Shown: one piece after another, positions 23,801 to 34,820 of the stretch
Layout: every line of letters begins with the position of its first letter
How positions within the stretch are numbered: the first letter of the stretch is position 1
Assembly (NCBI GenBank): GCA_022559845.1
Contig: JAHNEJ010002207.1
Location: 1 to 64,000, forward strand
DNA length: 64,000 bases
Reading direction: 5' to 3'
Origin: Amorphophallus konjac
Taxonomy: Eukaryota; Streptophyta; Magnoliopsida; Alismatales; Araceae
The notes under the pieces: model-generated
What the model was told of the DNA's origin: nothing
Database searches by the model: none
The model's input: only the letters and a program-made list of their open reading frames with translations
Made by a program: the position numbers and the translations under genes

Positions 23801-24249
23801 GTTGTTCGCCTTCACGTTTTCCGAGGTTCTTTAAAGGTGTTGCTCCCCCGGGGGCCCACCTCCAGTTGTCGGGTTCCGCCACTCCATGTGGGCGCGTTCC
23901 CTTTATCTCCCTTACGCCCCCGGTCAAGGGGAGATGCTGTCGAATTTTTGTGAGAAAATAATAAAACATTAAAAGAGGCAAAAGGAAGCAACAAACGAAT
24001 AAGAACGATCAACGATAAAACCTTCCAACCAATCAAACCACTGCCGGCATTACAACGAGAGCTGAACCGAGCCGATCAACTGCCCGGTGACTTGAACTTC
24101 CGACTGGCGCCGGAGAGACCGAACAGAACGAAGCAGGGGAGAAGTTTATATAAAGTTACGTACAAATCAAAATAAGAAGAAAAGAAAAGCCTTAAGATAA
24201 AAATTGAGGATTGACTGGACCTCCATCACTGTGCCCTGATTGGCCCTCC

Positions 24250-24700
24250 AACGGTGCATTCTAATCGTTTCCCAATGGCCTGCTCATCCGACCCCTTTTC
24301 CGGCATGTTCCCATTACTTCACCCCTTTGCCGGTACGCCTCTTCTGGCCCTCACCGTTGCAGCCTTCAGCGATACACTCTAACCACCTCCCCTTAGCGGT
24401 ATGCCCCCTTGAGCCCCAGCGGCACACCCTTTGGACCCTCAGCGGTACACCCTCAGTTGCCCAGCGGTACGCCCCAATAAGCCCCCAGCGGTACGCCCCC
24501 CTTGAGCCCCAGCTGCACACTCCTTGGGCCCTCAGCGGTACACCCTCAATTGCCCAGCGGTACACCCCTTGAGCCCCAGCGGCACACTCTTTGGCCTCCA
24601 GCGGTACACCCTCCTGCCCTCAGCGGTACGCCCTGTTTCCCTTCGCCGGCACGCTTCCTGCCCTCAGCGGTACGCCCTATTTCCCCTCGCCGGTACGCTA
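24250..24700. repeat. CGGTAC/CGGCAC-core minisatellite, copy 4
   Basis: About 18 units of CAGCGGTACGCCC or CAGCGGCACACC are seen. Many cores have C changed to T relative to the other arrays. Confidence 0.75.
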
Positions 24701-25619
24701 CACATATATGCATATGCAACATAATAATGGCCCTAACAAATGGCAAATAAATCATTGAAAATTACGCTAATCAAAAGGACTCTAAATGTATAATATTAAT
24801 CGTAATGAAAGAGGCGGCAGGGGTTAATAAAACAAAAAATGATAAATAATAAACAAATAGTAACAATGGGAGCACTCATGAACAAAAGAAGAGAAATCAC
24901 CCGGAATGAATGTATAAAGAGGTAATGAACGGCAAATCGGGAATCCCAGAACATATAATTAAGGAGACCTCAAATAAAAGACGCCAGAGCCCACGCTGCA
25001 GCCCCCATCTCTCCCCGTGACCCGGGGCAAAAGGCACAACAATGTCGCCCTTTCAGGTCGAGCCCGAGTCTCGGAAATCACCATGGCATGGCCAGGCTTT
25101 GATCTAACCTCGGGCCGACATCTTAATCGGATCGGATTTGTTTCTCGTCCCGGACGCCTTCCGAATCATCATTAAAATTGCCGTGAGCTCGGCAGACATT
25201 CGAACGGATTCGTCCCGGTTTTCTCGTCGCATTTCCATCACGGACCCGTGTCCGAACACGAAAAGGTCCACGAGTGACCGACATGACCGATGGTTCGTGG
25301 TCTAAATACAGCTCTCAATGTGATTTATCCTTATCTCTCTCGCACAATTAGTATTATTCTTTTAGGCCGCGGGGCCCCTAATTTCGGCAATTAATCAAGG
25401 GTATTCCCTCGTATGGGGGATGTAAATGACGTCATGACCTTCGTGGCGCGACGGGATTCGGTCCCGACACGAACCACACAATCATCTGACGAAGTCAGAC
25501 CGAGCGCACCATGGGCTCTTCGGAGCCCGAATAAATTGTCACCTCGATGACTGGCACGCCCACGCACACAATAAACCGAATAAAACCAAGAGAGCCTGCG
25601 AGTTTTAAGCGCGTCCACA
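24701..25619. other. Unassigned region left of element B
   Basis: The left part is AT-rich and the right part GC-rich. No gene, RNA or recognisable transposon end is seen. The junction at 25619/25620 is where homology to the B 3' LTR begins, so it is a deletion breakpoint. Confidence 0.4.
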
Positions 25620-27483
25620 GAAGCGTGGGGAGTTCGTGAAGTTTAAAGCATTCTTCGTGATTCGTGATCGATTCGGCGGAGCATTTGCTCCATTGAGGTA
25701 GGGTGACGTTCCTTAACCTCATGCCGATCTTTTTCGCGATTTATAGGCCGCGGGGAGGCCGAGAGGGGATCGTTTGAGCGTTCTTGGGTTTTTCCATGAT
25801 TTGGGGAGAGCTCGCCCGATCTATAGATTTGATGCATGATTTCGTGTTTTGATGGCCTAGAATCATGCTAGGGGTCCCCAGGGGTCTTCCCCTTTGTTTT
25901 CCCCCTCCTATGGAGGCATGGGGGCGTGGTTAGAATTTTTGGGCATTTCTACCGTTTTCGGCCGCAGACTGAGAACGCGCTATACTCCAGTAGCGCGTTC
26001 TTGGAGGTCGCGCTGCCCCGACCGAGCGCGTTCATCGGAGAAGTTGAATAGGAGGCGGTTCCTGTCGCGCTATGGGGTCATAGCGCGATCATCCTTGTCG
26101 CGCTAGGAGGACCTAGCGCGATGGTCCTTGTCGCGCTAGGGTTCCCTAGCGCGATGGTCCCTGTCGCGCTAGGGAGACCTAGCGCGATATTCCCTGTTGC
26201 GCTAGGGTTCCCTAGCGCGTTCTTCTGTGTCGCGCTAGGTATCCCTAGCCCGATCTGACTGTTGTTGGGTGTTTCCCTTGGGCCGTGTGTGCGTCCCGGG
26301 CACCCCGTGGAGTTCCGTGACCGTGTCTTTGGTGTCCGGAGTTTCCGTTTGCCTTGGTTATGAGTTTGGCTGTGGGCGGTGAGTCCATTTTTCTCCGACC
26401 GTGGCCCCGTTGACGGAGCTAGTGCGTGGGGTGATTCCCACACGTTGTCGGACTCGTACGTCATTTTCTGTTGACTCGAGAGTCTACTCCTTCAGTGACC
26501 CTCCACTAGTCGTAGCCCACCAGTACGAGGTGCTGGTCTCACCTAGGAGTGGTGTACGGGCACCCACCTTTCGAGACGGTTTGTGGACCGGTTACCGTAG
26601 GCCCCTCGTCGGTAGCCAGAGTCCGGCTATGGGGGAAAACCGGTCAGAGGACCAGACCTAGTGACGCAAGGTCTGTGTGTGCACACGTGGTTGGGGGTGG
26701 TTGGACCCACGTCGACGGGCATGACCCCAGCTAGTTACTTATTTGTGGTTACTTGTACGGTGTCTGCGCCTCGGGTAGGACCTACCACGTCAGGCGGTTC
26801 ACCTGCGGTGCGGTGTAAGACGTCAGGGGACGCTACCGGCTGTGCTTCTAGTGGGTGGTACTCCTGTCGAGTACGGAGTGTCAGACTGTCAGTCGTGTGT
26901 TTCCGACCTTCGGGTTTTACGATTCGACCGTTGGTTTCGGTCTTCTCGTATCGTGGCACGTGTGTCAGTTTGCGTGCCGTAGGGTCTAGTTCTGTAGAGT
27001 ACAGGGCTTTCCTTTCCGAGGTACTTTCCTACCGCTAGAGTAGTGGTTTCTCGTTTTACGAGGTAGGGTTCGAGTGATCCCTACTGAGTCTTGTTCCGAG
27101 ACTCATTCCCTGCGTATTTTCACCGTGTTTCAGGTGAGACGCCACCTTCGGGGAGCGCGTCATGAGCGCAGCGTGGTGCGGGTGCCCAGAGGTAGTGCCA
27201 GAGGTCAGAGCCGGGGTATGCCCCGTGTAGCTGTACTTTTCTTTCTTGTCACTGTACTAGTCGTGGACTGTTCTTGCTGTTGTTGTTCTTTATTGTGGAC
27301 CATGTAAAATGTTAATTTATTTCCTGCTTGATATTATAACTGTTTAATTTCTGTAATTATCTGTGATGCTTGTGTAGTCTCCACACCACCCTTTTAACCC
27401 TTCCGAGTCTTCGGACTCGTGGGTGGCGGTACGAGTCTCGGGTTATCGGGCCTTCCCGGTAATCGGATTCTCGGGTCGTTACA
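25620..27483 (+). repeat. Element B 5' LTR (lacks its first 547 bp)
   Basis: It aligns to 32957-34818 of the 3' LTR and ends CGGGTCGTTACA. The missing part would carry the start and TATA box, so this copy probably lost its own promoter. Confidence 0.9.
25973..26254. repeat. Palindrome-unit array in element B 5' LTR
   Basis: It starts with GAACGCGCTA, 8 nt, then TAGCGCGTTC (25973-26000). Further units follow of the form CGCGCTAGG, 6 nt, CCTAGCGCG, separated by ATGGTCCTTGT-like spacers. The sequence differs from the A/C arrays but the architecture is the same. Confidence 0.85.
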
Positions 27484-27485
27484 GC

Positions 27486-27497
27486 TGGTATCAGAGC
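27486..27497 (+). promoter_or_regulatory. Element B primer-binding site (initiator Met tRNA)
   Basis: TGGTATCAGAGC lies two bases after the LTR end, a perfect match to the canonical plant chromovirus PBS. Confidence 0.95.
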
Positions 27498-27647
27498 GCG
27501 GTTGTGGAATTACATGAGAATCATAGGTAATTGTAGTGGTCCACTAGTCCACAACGATGATGTACAGGTGACGCTGGCATTGGGCACCGTGTGTTTATTT
27601 TGACCTTGCCATTTTCGTGTTTTCTATCTTTTGCTTCAGGAGCGAGT

Positions 27648-30600
27648 ATGGCGCCGAGGAGGGGTTCTGGCTCTCAGCAGGGGCAGTCGGCTGGAGGTCA
27701 GGAGATCCAGCAGGGGGTCCAGAGGGACCAGGAGGAGCATAGCAGAGTTCCGGGAGCTACCGAGGCTGCGGATGCTGCGAGAGCTCCGGTGGCCGAGGAT
27801 TTCTTCCGTGGCATGTACCATCTCATGTCTCAGCAGTTCGGCGGAGAGACTGGTGAGGGCTCGTCAGTCAGGGGTGGGCCGGGCCGAGCGGTGAGGGACT
27901 TCATGCAGTTCCATCCACCTTACTTTAGCGGCCAGGCAGACCCTGATGCGGCTCGTGATTGGCTCGATGAGATGGGGCGGGTGTTCAGTTCTGCGAAGAG
28001 TACTGCCGAGGACAGAGTGGTGTTGGCCTACAACCAGTTGCAGGGTACGGCTCGGAGGTGGTGGTCTTCCGAGTGGAAGACGTCCTTTCAGCTTCGTCCA
28101 CTTGAGCAGGTCGAGTGGAGTGACTTTATCAGTGCTTTCGAGCGTACGTACTGTCCAGACGTCGTTGCTACGCAGCAGATGCGGGAGTTTCTGGAGCTGG
28201 TGCAGGGTGACATGTCCGTGTTGCAGTACAGGGCCCGATTTGTCGAGCTGGGTCGGTACGCACCTCATATCATGGAGCATGAGAGGGTGAGGACCACGTA
28301 GTTTGTACAGGGCTTGAGGTTGGAGCTGAGGCACCATTTGATCGCGAATGGGGCCACTGATCTAGAGACAGCGTCTCGTGTTGCGATTTCTTTGGAGATG
28401 GATATGCAGAGGACTCGAGGACCGGTCAGCCAGGGGCAGTCCTTGTCAGGTCGCAGCCAGCAGTCGGCTACCCAGCAGTAGGGTTTCTTCCAGCATGCGT
28501 CAGGTGGCTCAGGAGTACCGGCATCGGCAGCTTCGGTGACGGGATCTGCGTCCTTTGGCTCGAAGGTCAAGAAGTTCTTGAAGAAGAGTCTCCGGAAGAA
28601 GCACAAGGATCAAGGGCAGGCTTCATCGGGCAGTGTGCAGCAGCCGATTCCTTTGCAGCGTCAGGGATCAGTGGGTGGATCGCGAGGACCTTGTCCACGG
28701 TGTTGTGGTACCCACCCAGGCAGGCAGTGCACGGCGCCGATTATCTGTTTTCGGTGTGACCAGCCAGGGCACATGGCGCGTGACTGTCCTCAGAGACCGC
28801 CGCAGCAGCAGTTTTCTCAGCAGCAACAGGTTCCCCAGCAACAGAGGCAGCAGCAGCAGCAGCAGGGACAGTATCCGCCACTACCCAGGTCAGCCAGCGT
28901 GGGAGGCAGGCAGAGGGCTCGAGGCCAGATCACGCACATGACCAGGGCAGAGGCAGTGGCGTCGCAGCTCGTGGAAGGTACCGTTCAGATTTTGGGTTGT
29001 GCGGCTCGGGTTTTGTTCGATTCTGGCGCGTCTCATTCGTTTATTTCGGAGGATTTCCCGTCGAGCGTCGAGGAGCCGGTGACCCGGTTGTCCTGTGATT
29101 TGGCAGTGGAGTTGCCTTCGGGTGACTTTATGGTCACTCCGCATTGCTTCGACCAGGTTCCGGTGTGGATCAATGGGCGGAGTATGCCAGGCAGGTTGTA
29201 TGCGTTACAGCTTCGGGATTATGACGTGATTCTAGGCATGGATTGGCTCGAGACTCATGGAGCGGTGGTGGATTGTGGAATGAAGAGGGTCTACTTCCAG
29301 CATCCGATCAAGAGGACCTTCTATTTCCAAGGTATCCGTTCCGCCTCTTCTCGATTCCTTATCTCTGCTATTCGAGCCCGTCGATTGCTTGATTTCGGTT
29401 GTCAGGGTTTTCTCGCGTCAGTGGTTGTGTCTGACCGCATGGAGCCGGATGTCGAGGACATTGCGGTGGTGTGCGAGTTTTCCGACGTTTTTCCCGAGGA
29501 GTTGCCTGGATTACCTCCCCAGCGGGAGATCGATTTCGTGATCGAGGTTGTGCCTGGTATGGGACCTTTGGTGAAGGCTCCCTACCGTATGGCCCCCGCT
29601 GAGTTGAGGGAGTTGAGGGCGCAGTTGCAGGAACTGTTGGCCAAGGGGTATATTCGTCCTAGTTTTTCCCCTTGGGGTGCGCCCGTGTTGTGTGTGAAGA
29701 AGAAGGACGGTAGTCTGCGGCTGTGCATTGACTATCGGCAGCTGAATGACGTGACCATTAAGAACAAGTATCCGTTGCCGCGGATTGATGATTTGTTCGA
29801 CCAGCTTCAGTCTGCGCGAGTGTTCTCGCGGATTGATTTACGGTCCGGTTACTATCAGCTGAGAATTCGCGAGTCCGATGTGGAGAAGACTGCATTCAGT
29901 ACGAGGTACGGGCATTATGAGTTTCTGGTGATGCCGTTCGGGCTCACCAATGCCCCTGCAGCCTTCATGGACTTGATGCAGAGGGTGTTTCATCCGTATT
30001 TGGACCAGTTCGTGGTCATCTTCGTGGACGACATCCTTGTTTATTCACAGTCTGCTGAGGAGCACGCATACCATTTGGGTGTGGTGCTGCAGACGCTGCG
30101 AGATCACCAGTTGTATGCGAAGCTCAGCAAGTGCGAGTTTTGGCTCAGCGAGGTGCACTTTCTGGGGCACGTGATTTCTGGTGATGGCATTTCCGTGGAT
30201 CCCGCCAAGGTCGAGGCTGTGATGCAATGGCCGAGGCCGAGGTCGGTGACGGAGATCCGGAGTTTCTTGGGGCTTGCGGGTTATTATCGCCGGTTTATCC
30301 AGGATTTTTCTCGCATTGCGACCCCGATGACGAGGCTCACGCGGAAGGATGTGCCTTTCGTTTGGTCCGAGGAGTGTGAGCAGAGCTTCAGTGAACTGAA
30401 GAGATTGCTCACCTCGGCTCCGGTGTTGGTTTTACCTTCTGGATCGGGAGGTTTTGTGGTGTGTACAGATACTTCCGGCGTTAGATTGGGTGCTGTTCTG
30501 ATGCAGCATGGTAGAGTGGTGGCTTATGCATCTCGGCAGCTAAAGTCCCATGAGGAGAACTACCCTACCCATGACCTTGAGTTGGCGGCAGTGATCTTCG

Positions 30601-32342
30601 CGCTGAAGATCTGGAGGCATTATCTGTACGGTGAGAAGTTCGAGGTGTTTACTGACCATCAGAGTTTGAGATATGTGTTCTCGCAGAGAGATCTGAACCT
30701 TAGGCAAAGGCGTTGGATGGAGTTCATGAAGGACTACGACTTCACCCTGTCTTATCAGCCGGACAGGATGAATGTCGTTGCCGATGCCTTGAGTCGGAAG
30801 GTGGCGATCAGTACCTTGATGTTGAGGAAGTGGAGGCTCTGGGAACAAGTACCCGAGGTATCTTTCAGGCTCAAGATTCCCCAGGAGCCAGGGTTGGCGG
30901 TGCTTGCGAGTCTGACTGTCACTCCTGCTATCCGTCGTCAGGTGACAGAGGCTCAGCATGCGGACCCTGAGTTGCCCCGGATTTTGGCTATGGCTGATGT
31001 GGAGCTTGGCGAGGACGGTGCTGCGAGGTTTCGTGGCAGGCTGTACGTCCCAGCCGAGGAGCAGGTTCGTCGTGCAGTGCTGCGCGAGGCTCATGGGAGC
31101 AGGTACACCGTGCACCCGGGTGCGACGAAGATGTATCGGAACTTGCAGAGGCAGTTCTGGTGGCCTAACATGAAGAGAGATGTCGCGGAGTTTGTGGCCA
31201 GGTGCCTGATCTGTCAGCAGGTGAAGGCGGAGCATCAGTGACCAGGCGGTACTCTCCAGCCCTTGGATGTTCCTGCTTGGAAGTGGGACCATGTGACAAC
31301 GGATTTTGTGGTGGGGTTGCCGAGGACCCCGAGTGGGCAGGACAGTATTTGGTTGCTGGTGGATCGGCTGACGAAGGTGACGCGGTTGTTACCGGTCAAG
31401 GTCAGCTGGAGCGTGTCTAAGTTGGCTCGCCTTTATGTGGAGCGGATTGTGCCGTTGCATGGGATTCCCATTTCGATCGTGTCGGATCGGGATCCGCGCT
31501 TCACTTCTGGATTCTGGAGGAGTTTCCAGCGAGCTCTTGGCACGGAGTTGGCGTTTAGCTCGGCGTATCATCCTCAGTCAGATGGTCAGTCTGAGAGGAC
31601 CATTCAGACTTTGGAGGACATGCTGAGATCTTGCTGCCTGGAGTGGCAGGGGGGTTGGATTAATCACCTGCCGTTGGTGGAGTTTGCCTATAACAACAGC
31701 TATCATTCGAGCATCGGCATGGCTCCTTATGAGGCATTGTATGGGCGTCCTTGTCGGACTCCACTTGATTGGTTTGAGGTGGGTGAGCGTGTTTTGACGG
31801 GACCGGAATTGGTGCAGCAATGTGTGGATGTTGTGCACCTGGTTCGTCAGAACATGTTGGCGGCCCAGAGTCGGCAGAAGAGCTATGCTGACCGTAGGAG
31901 GCAGCCCCTCGAGTTCGCCGTGGGCGATCATGTGTTCTTGAGAGTTTCTCCGATGAAGGGGGTGATGCGTTTTGGACGGCGTGGGAAGCTGAGTCCCCGC
32001 CATATTGGTCCTTTCGCGATTGTGGAACGCATCGGTGATGTTGCTTACCGGTTGCAGTTACCTCCTGAGTTGGCGTCGGTGCATGACGTGTTCCACGTCT
32101 CGATGTTGCGGAAGTATATGCCCGATGACTCTCATGTGCTCGAGTTTTCCGTTTGGCCTGAGGTGACTCCAGATCTTTCTCTCCCAGAGTTTCCGATCCG
32201 CGTGGAGGATAGGCGAGAGCAGGGCCTACGGAACAAGGTCATTCCCTTGGTAAAGGTCGTGTGGCAGCGACACTCTGGTGGGGAGGCTTCTTGGGAACGT
32301 GAGGACGAGATGCGTCAGCAGTTCCCGTACTTGTTTGAGTGA
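27648..32342 (+). pseudogene. Element B gag-pol polyprotein with three nonsense codons
   Basis: The start ATG at 27648 (MAPRRGSG) opens one frame of 1564 codons. Domains in order: gag core (FHPPYFSG, DWLDEMGRVF; 27900-28290); CCHC knuckle [14 protein letters not shown] (28746-28787); aspartic protease [11 protein letters not shown] (about 29016); reverse transcriptase with [12 protein letters not shown] (FVDD at 30021-30032); RNase H (about 30460-30800, with TDTS where TDAS is usual); integrase with an HHCC zinc finger (31100-31235) and DDE residues in TTDFV, SDRDPRF and SERTIQTLED; then a chromodomain-like tail after SVHDVFHVSMLRKY. In-frame stops are TAG 28299, TAG 28479 and TGA 31239. There are no frameshifts. 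Each stop is one C-to-T change from a sensible codon (CAG, CAG, CGA). Confidence 0.93.
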
Positions 32343-32396
32343 GTCTTCCTCTTCTTTCCCCTTTGGTTGTTCTCAATTTCGAGGATGAAATTCCTT

Positions 32397-32409
32397 AAGG
32401 GGGGAGGGC
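32397..32409 (+). promoter_or_regulatory. Element B polypurine tract
   Basis: AAGGGGGGAGGGC directly abuts the 3' LTR. It is preceded by ATTTCGAGGATGAAATTCC, also present before the LTRs of A and C. Confidence 0.9.
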
Positions 32410-32746
32410 TGTAATATCTCGGACCTTTCGGATCCTTCTTCGTGGGTCCCAGATCTGGTTTTCGGAGCGTCCGGCTCTGTTGTGTCCGAAATTTAATTTC
32501 GGACATCTTTCGTGTTCGGATCGGCGCGATCCGGAGTCGTTTCGGAGGCCCGGAGGCGTTCCGCGGCTTTTCCGCGTGTGTTTTCCGATTCCCGGTGTGT
32601 GTTTTGGCTTTTTCTTCGGAAGCTCACTGCAGGCGAACCGGGCGGTTCACCCGGGCACGAGTGGTACCGTTGCGATCGGTGCGTTCCGAGGATTCCGGAA
32701 ATGTATTTTTCTATTTTTCGGTATTTTTCTGAAAATTCGGATTTTC

Positions 32747-32753
32747 TATAAAG
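32747..32753 (+). promoter_or_regulatory. Putative TATA box of element B 3' LTR
   Basis: TATAAAG lies 337 bp into the LTR and is followed by a CT-rich leader, the same arrangement as in A and C. Confidence 0.55.
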
Positions 32754-33311
32754 CCCTAATTCTTTTTCTTTTTCTTTTCTCCTTTCTCTTTCTTCTTCTT
32801 CCTCTTCCTCCGTTTCTTCCCACCGTGACACCCTCCTCTCTCCCTCTCTCCCATTCGGACGCGGCGAACCCCTCTCTGGCTACGGACGGCGGCGGGGCGA
32901 CGGCGCGGACGTGTGGGCGGCGGCGAGGCGAGCTCGTGGGCGTGCGGCGTGCGTGGGAAGCGTGGGGAGTTCGTGAAGTTTAAAGCGTTCTTCGTGATTC
33001 GTGATCGATTCGGCGGAGCATTTGCTCCATTGAGGTAGGGTGACGTTCCTTAACCTCATGCCGATCTTTTCCGCGACTTATAGGCCGCGGGGAGGCCGAG
33101 AGGGGATCGTTTGAGCGTTCTTGGGTTTTTCCATGATTTGGGGAGAGCTCGCCCGATCTATGGATTTGATGCATGATTTCGTGTTTTGATGGCCTAGAAT
33201 CATGCTAGGGGTCCCCAGGGGTCTTCCCCTTTGTTTTCCCCCTCTCCTATGGAGGCATGGGGGCGTGGTTAGAATTTTTGGGCGTTTCTACCGTTTTCAG
33301 CCGCGGACTGA

Positions 33312-33590
33312 GAACGCGCTATACTCCAGTAGCGCGTTCTTGGAGGTCGCGCTGCCCCGACCGAGCGCGTTCATCGGAGAAGATGAACAGGAGGCGGTTC
33401 CTGTCGCGCTATGGGGTCATAGCGCGATCATCCTTGTCGCGCTAGGAGGACCTAGCGCGATGGTCCTTGTCGCGCTAGGGTTCCCTAGCGCGATGGTCCC
33501 TGTCGCGCTAGGGAGACCTAGCGCGATATTCCCTGTTGCGCTAGGGTTCCCTAGCGCGTTCCGTGTCGCGCTAGGTATCCCTAGCGCGAT
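33312..33590. repeat. Palindrome-unit array in element B 3' LTR
   Basis: This is the counterpart of 25973-26254. It begins about 560 bp downstream of the TATA box, so it should be transcribed. Confidence 0.85.
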
Positions 33591-34820
33591 CTGACTATTG
33601 TTGGGTGTTTCCCTTGGGCCGTGTGTGTGTCCCGGGCACCCCGTGGAGTTCCGTGACCGTGTCTTTGGTGTCCGGAGGTTCCGTTTGCCTTGGTTATGAG
33701 TTTGGCTGTGGGCGGTGAGTCCGTTTTTCTCCGACCGTGGCCCCGTTGACGGAGCTAGTGCGTGGGGTGATTCCCACACGTTGTCGGACTCGGACGTCGT
33801 TTTCTGTTGACTCGAGAGTCTACTCCTTCAGTGACCCTCCACTAGTCATAGCCCACCAGTACGAGGTGCTGGTCTCACCTGGGAGTGGTGTACGGGCACC
33901 CACCTTTCGAGACGGTTTGTGGACCAGTTACCGTAGGCCCCTCGTCGGTAGCCAGAGTCCGGCTACGGGGGAAAACCGGTCAGAGGACCAGACCTAGTGA
34001 CGCAAGGTCTGTGTGTGCACACGTGGTTGGGGGCGGTTGGACCCACGTCGACGGGCGTGACCCCAGCTAGTTACTTGTTTGTGGTTACTTTTACGGTGTT
34101 TGCGCCTCGGGTAGGACCTACCACGTCAGGCGGTTCACCTGCGGTGCGGTGTAAGACGTCAGGGGACGCTACCGGCTGTGCTTCTAGTGGGTGGTACTCC
34201 TGTCGAGTACGGAGTGTCAGACTGTCAGTCGTGTGTTTCCGACCTTCGGGTTTTACGATTCGACCTTGGTTTCGGTCTTCTCGTACCGTGGCACGTGTGT
34301 CGGTTTGCGTGCCGTAGGGTCTAGTTCTGTAGAGTACAGGGCTTTCCTTTCCGAGGTACTTTCCTACCGCTAGAGTAGTAGTTTCTCGTTTTACGAGGTA
34401 GGGTTCGAGTGATCCCTACTGAGTCTTGTTTCGAGACTCATTCCCTGCGTGTTTTCACCGTGTTTCAGGTGAGACGCCACCTTCGGGGAGCGCGTCAGGA
34501 GCGCAGCGTGGTGCGGGTGCCCAGAGGTAGTGCCAGAGGTCAGAGCCGGGGTATGCCCCGTGTAGCTGTACTTTTCTTTCTTGTCACTGTACTAGTCGTG
34601 GACTGTTCTTACTGTTGTTGTTCTTTATTGTGGACCATGTAAAATGTTAATTTATTTCCTGCTTAATATTATAACTGTTTAATTTCTGCAATTATCTGTG
34701 ATGCTTGTGTAGTCTCCACACCACCCTTTTAACCCTTCCGAGTCTTCGGACTCGTGGGTGGCGGTACGAGTCTCGGGTTATCGGGCCTTCCCGGTAATCA
34801 GATTCTCGGGTCGTTACAGC

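Larger units (their letters stand above)
21897..23950 (+). repeat. Probable LTR of the + strand Tat-like element (right end uncertain)
   Basis: It starts TGTGGACACCG just after a G-rich tract (GTGGGTGGGGGGCA, a polypurine-like motif). It contains one promoter-like TATA box (22733-22739) and one poly(A) signal (23128-23135) in the same orientation, as expected for U3-R-U5. I could not find a clean CA end or a second copy in the window, so the right limit is a guess. Its strand agrees with the pol fragment at 1-2870, so it may be that element's 3' LTR. Confidence 0.5.
25620..34818 (+). mobile_element. Element B: Tekay/Del-like Ty3/gypsy chromovirus, 5'-truncated
   Basis: It comprises a truncated 5' LTR (25620-27483), PBS (27486-27497), a single-frame gag-pol (27648-32342), a PPT (32397-32409) and a complete 3' LTR (32410-34818, TG...CA). 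Long LTRs, the initiator-Met PBS, a single polyprotein frame and a C-terminal region after integrase place it in the Tekay/Del chromovirus group. The two LTRs differ by roughly 1-2 % by eye. Three nonsense codons make it non-autonomous now. The first 547 bp of the 5' LTR are missing. Confidence 0.92.
32410..34818 (+). repeat. Element B 3' LTR (complete)
   Basis: It is 2409 bp, TGTAATATCTCGG...GGGTCGTTACA. A TATA box is proposed at 32747-32753, which would leave a short U3 (about 340 bp) and a long transcribed R-U5. Confidence 0.92.

Noticed and set aside
28890..31571. Antisense ORFs across the gag-pol of element B
   Set aside because: They are shadows of a strongly biased coding frame on the + strand.
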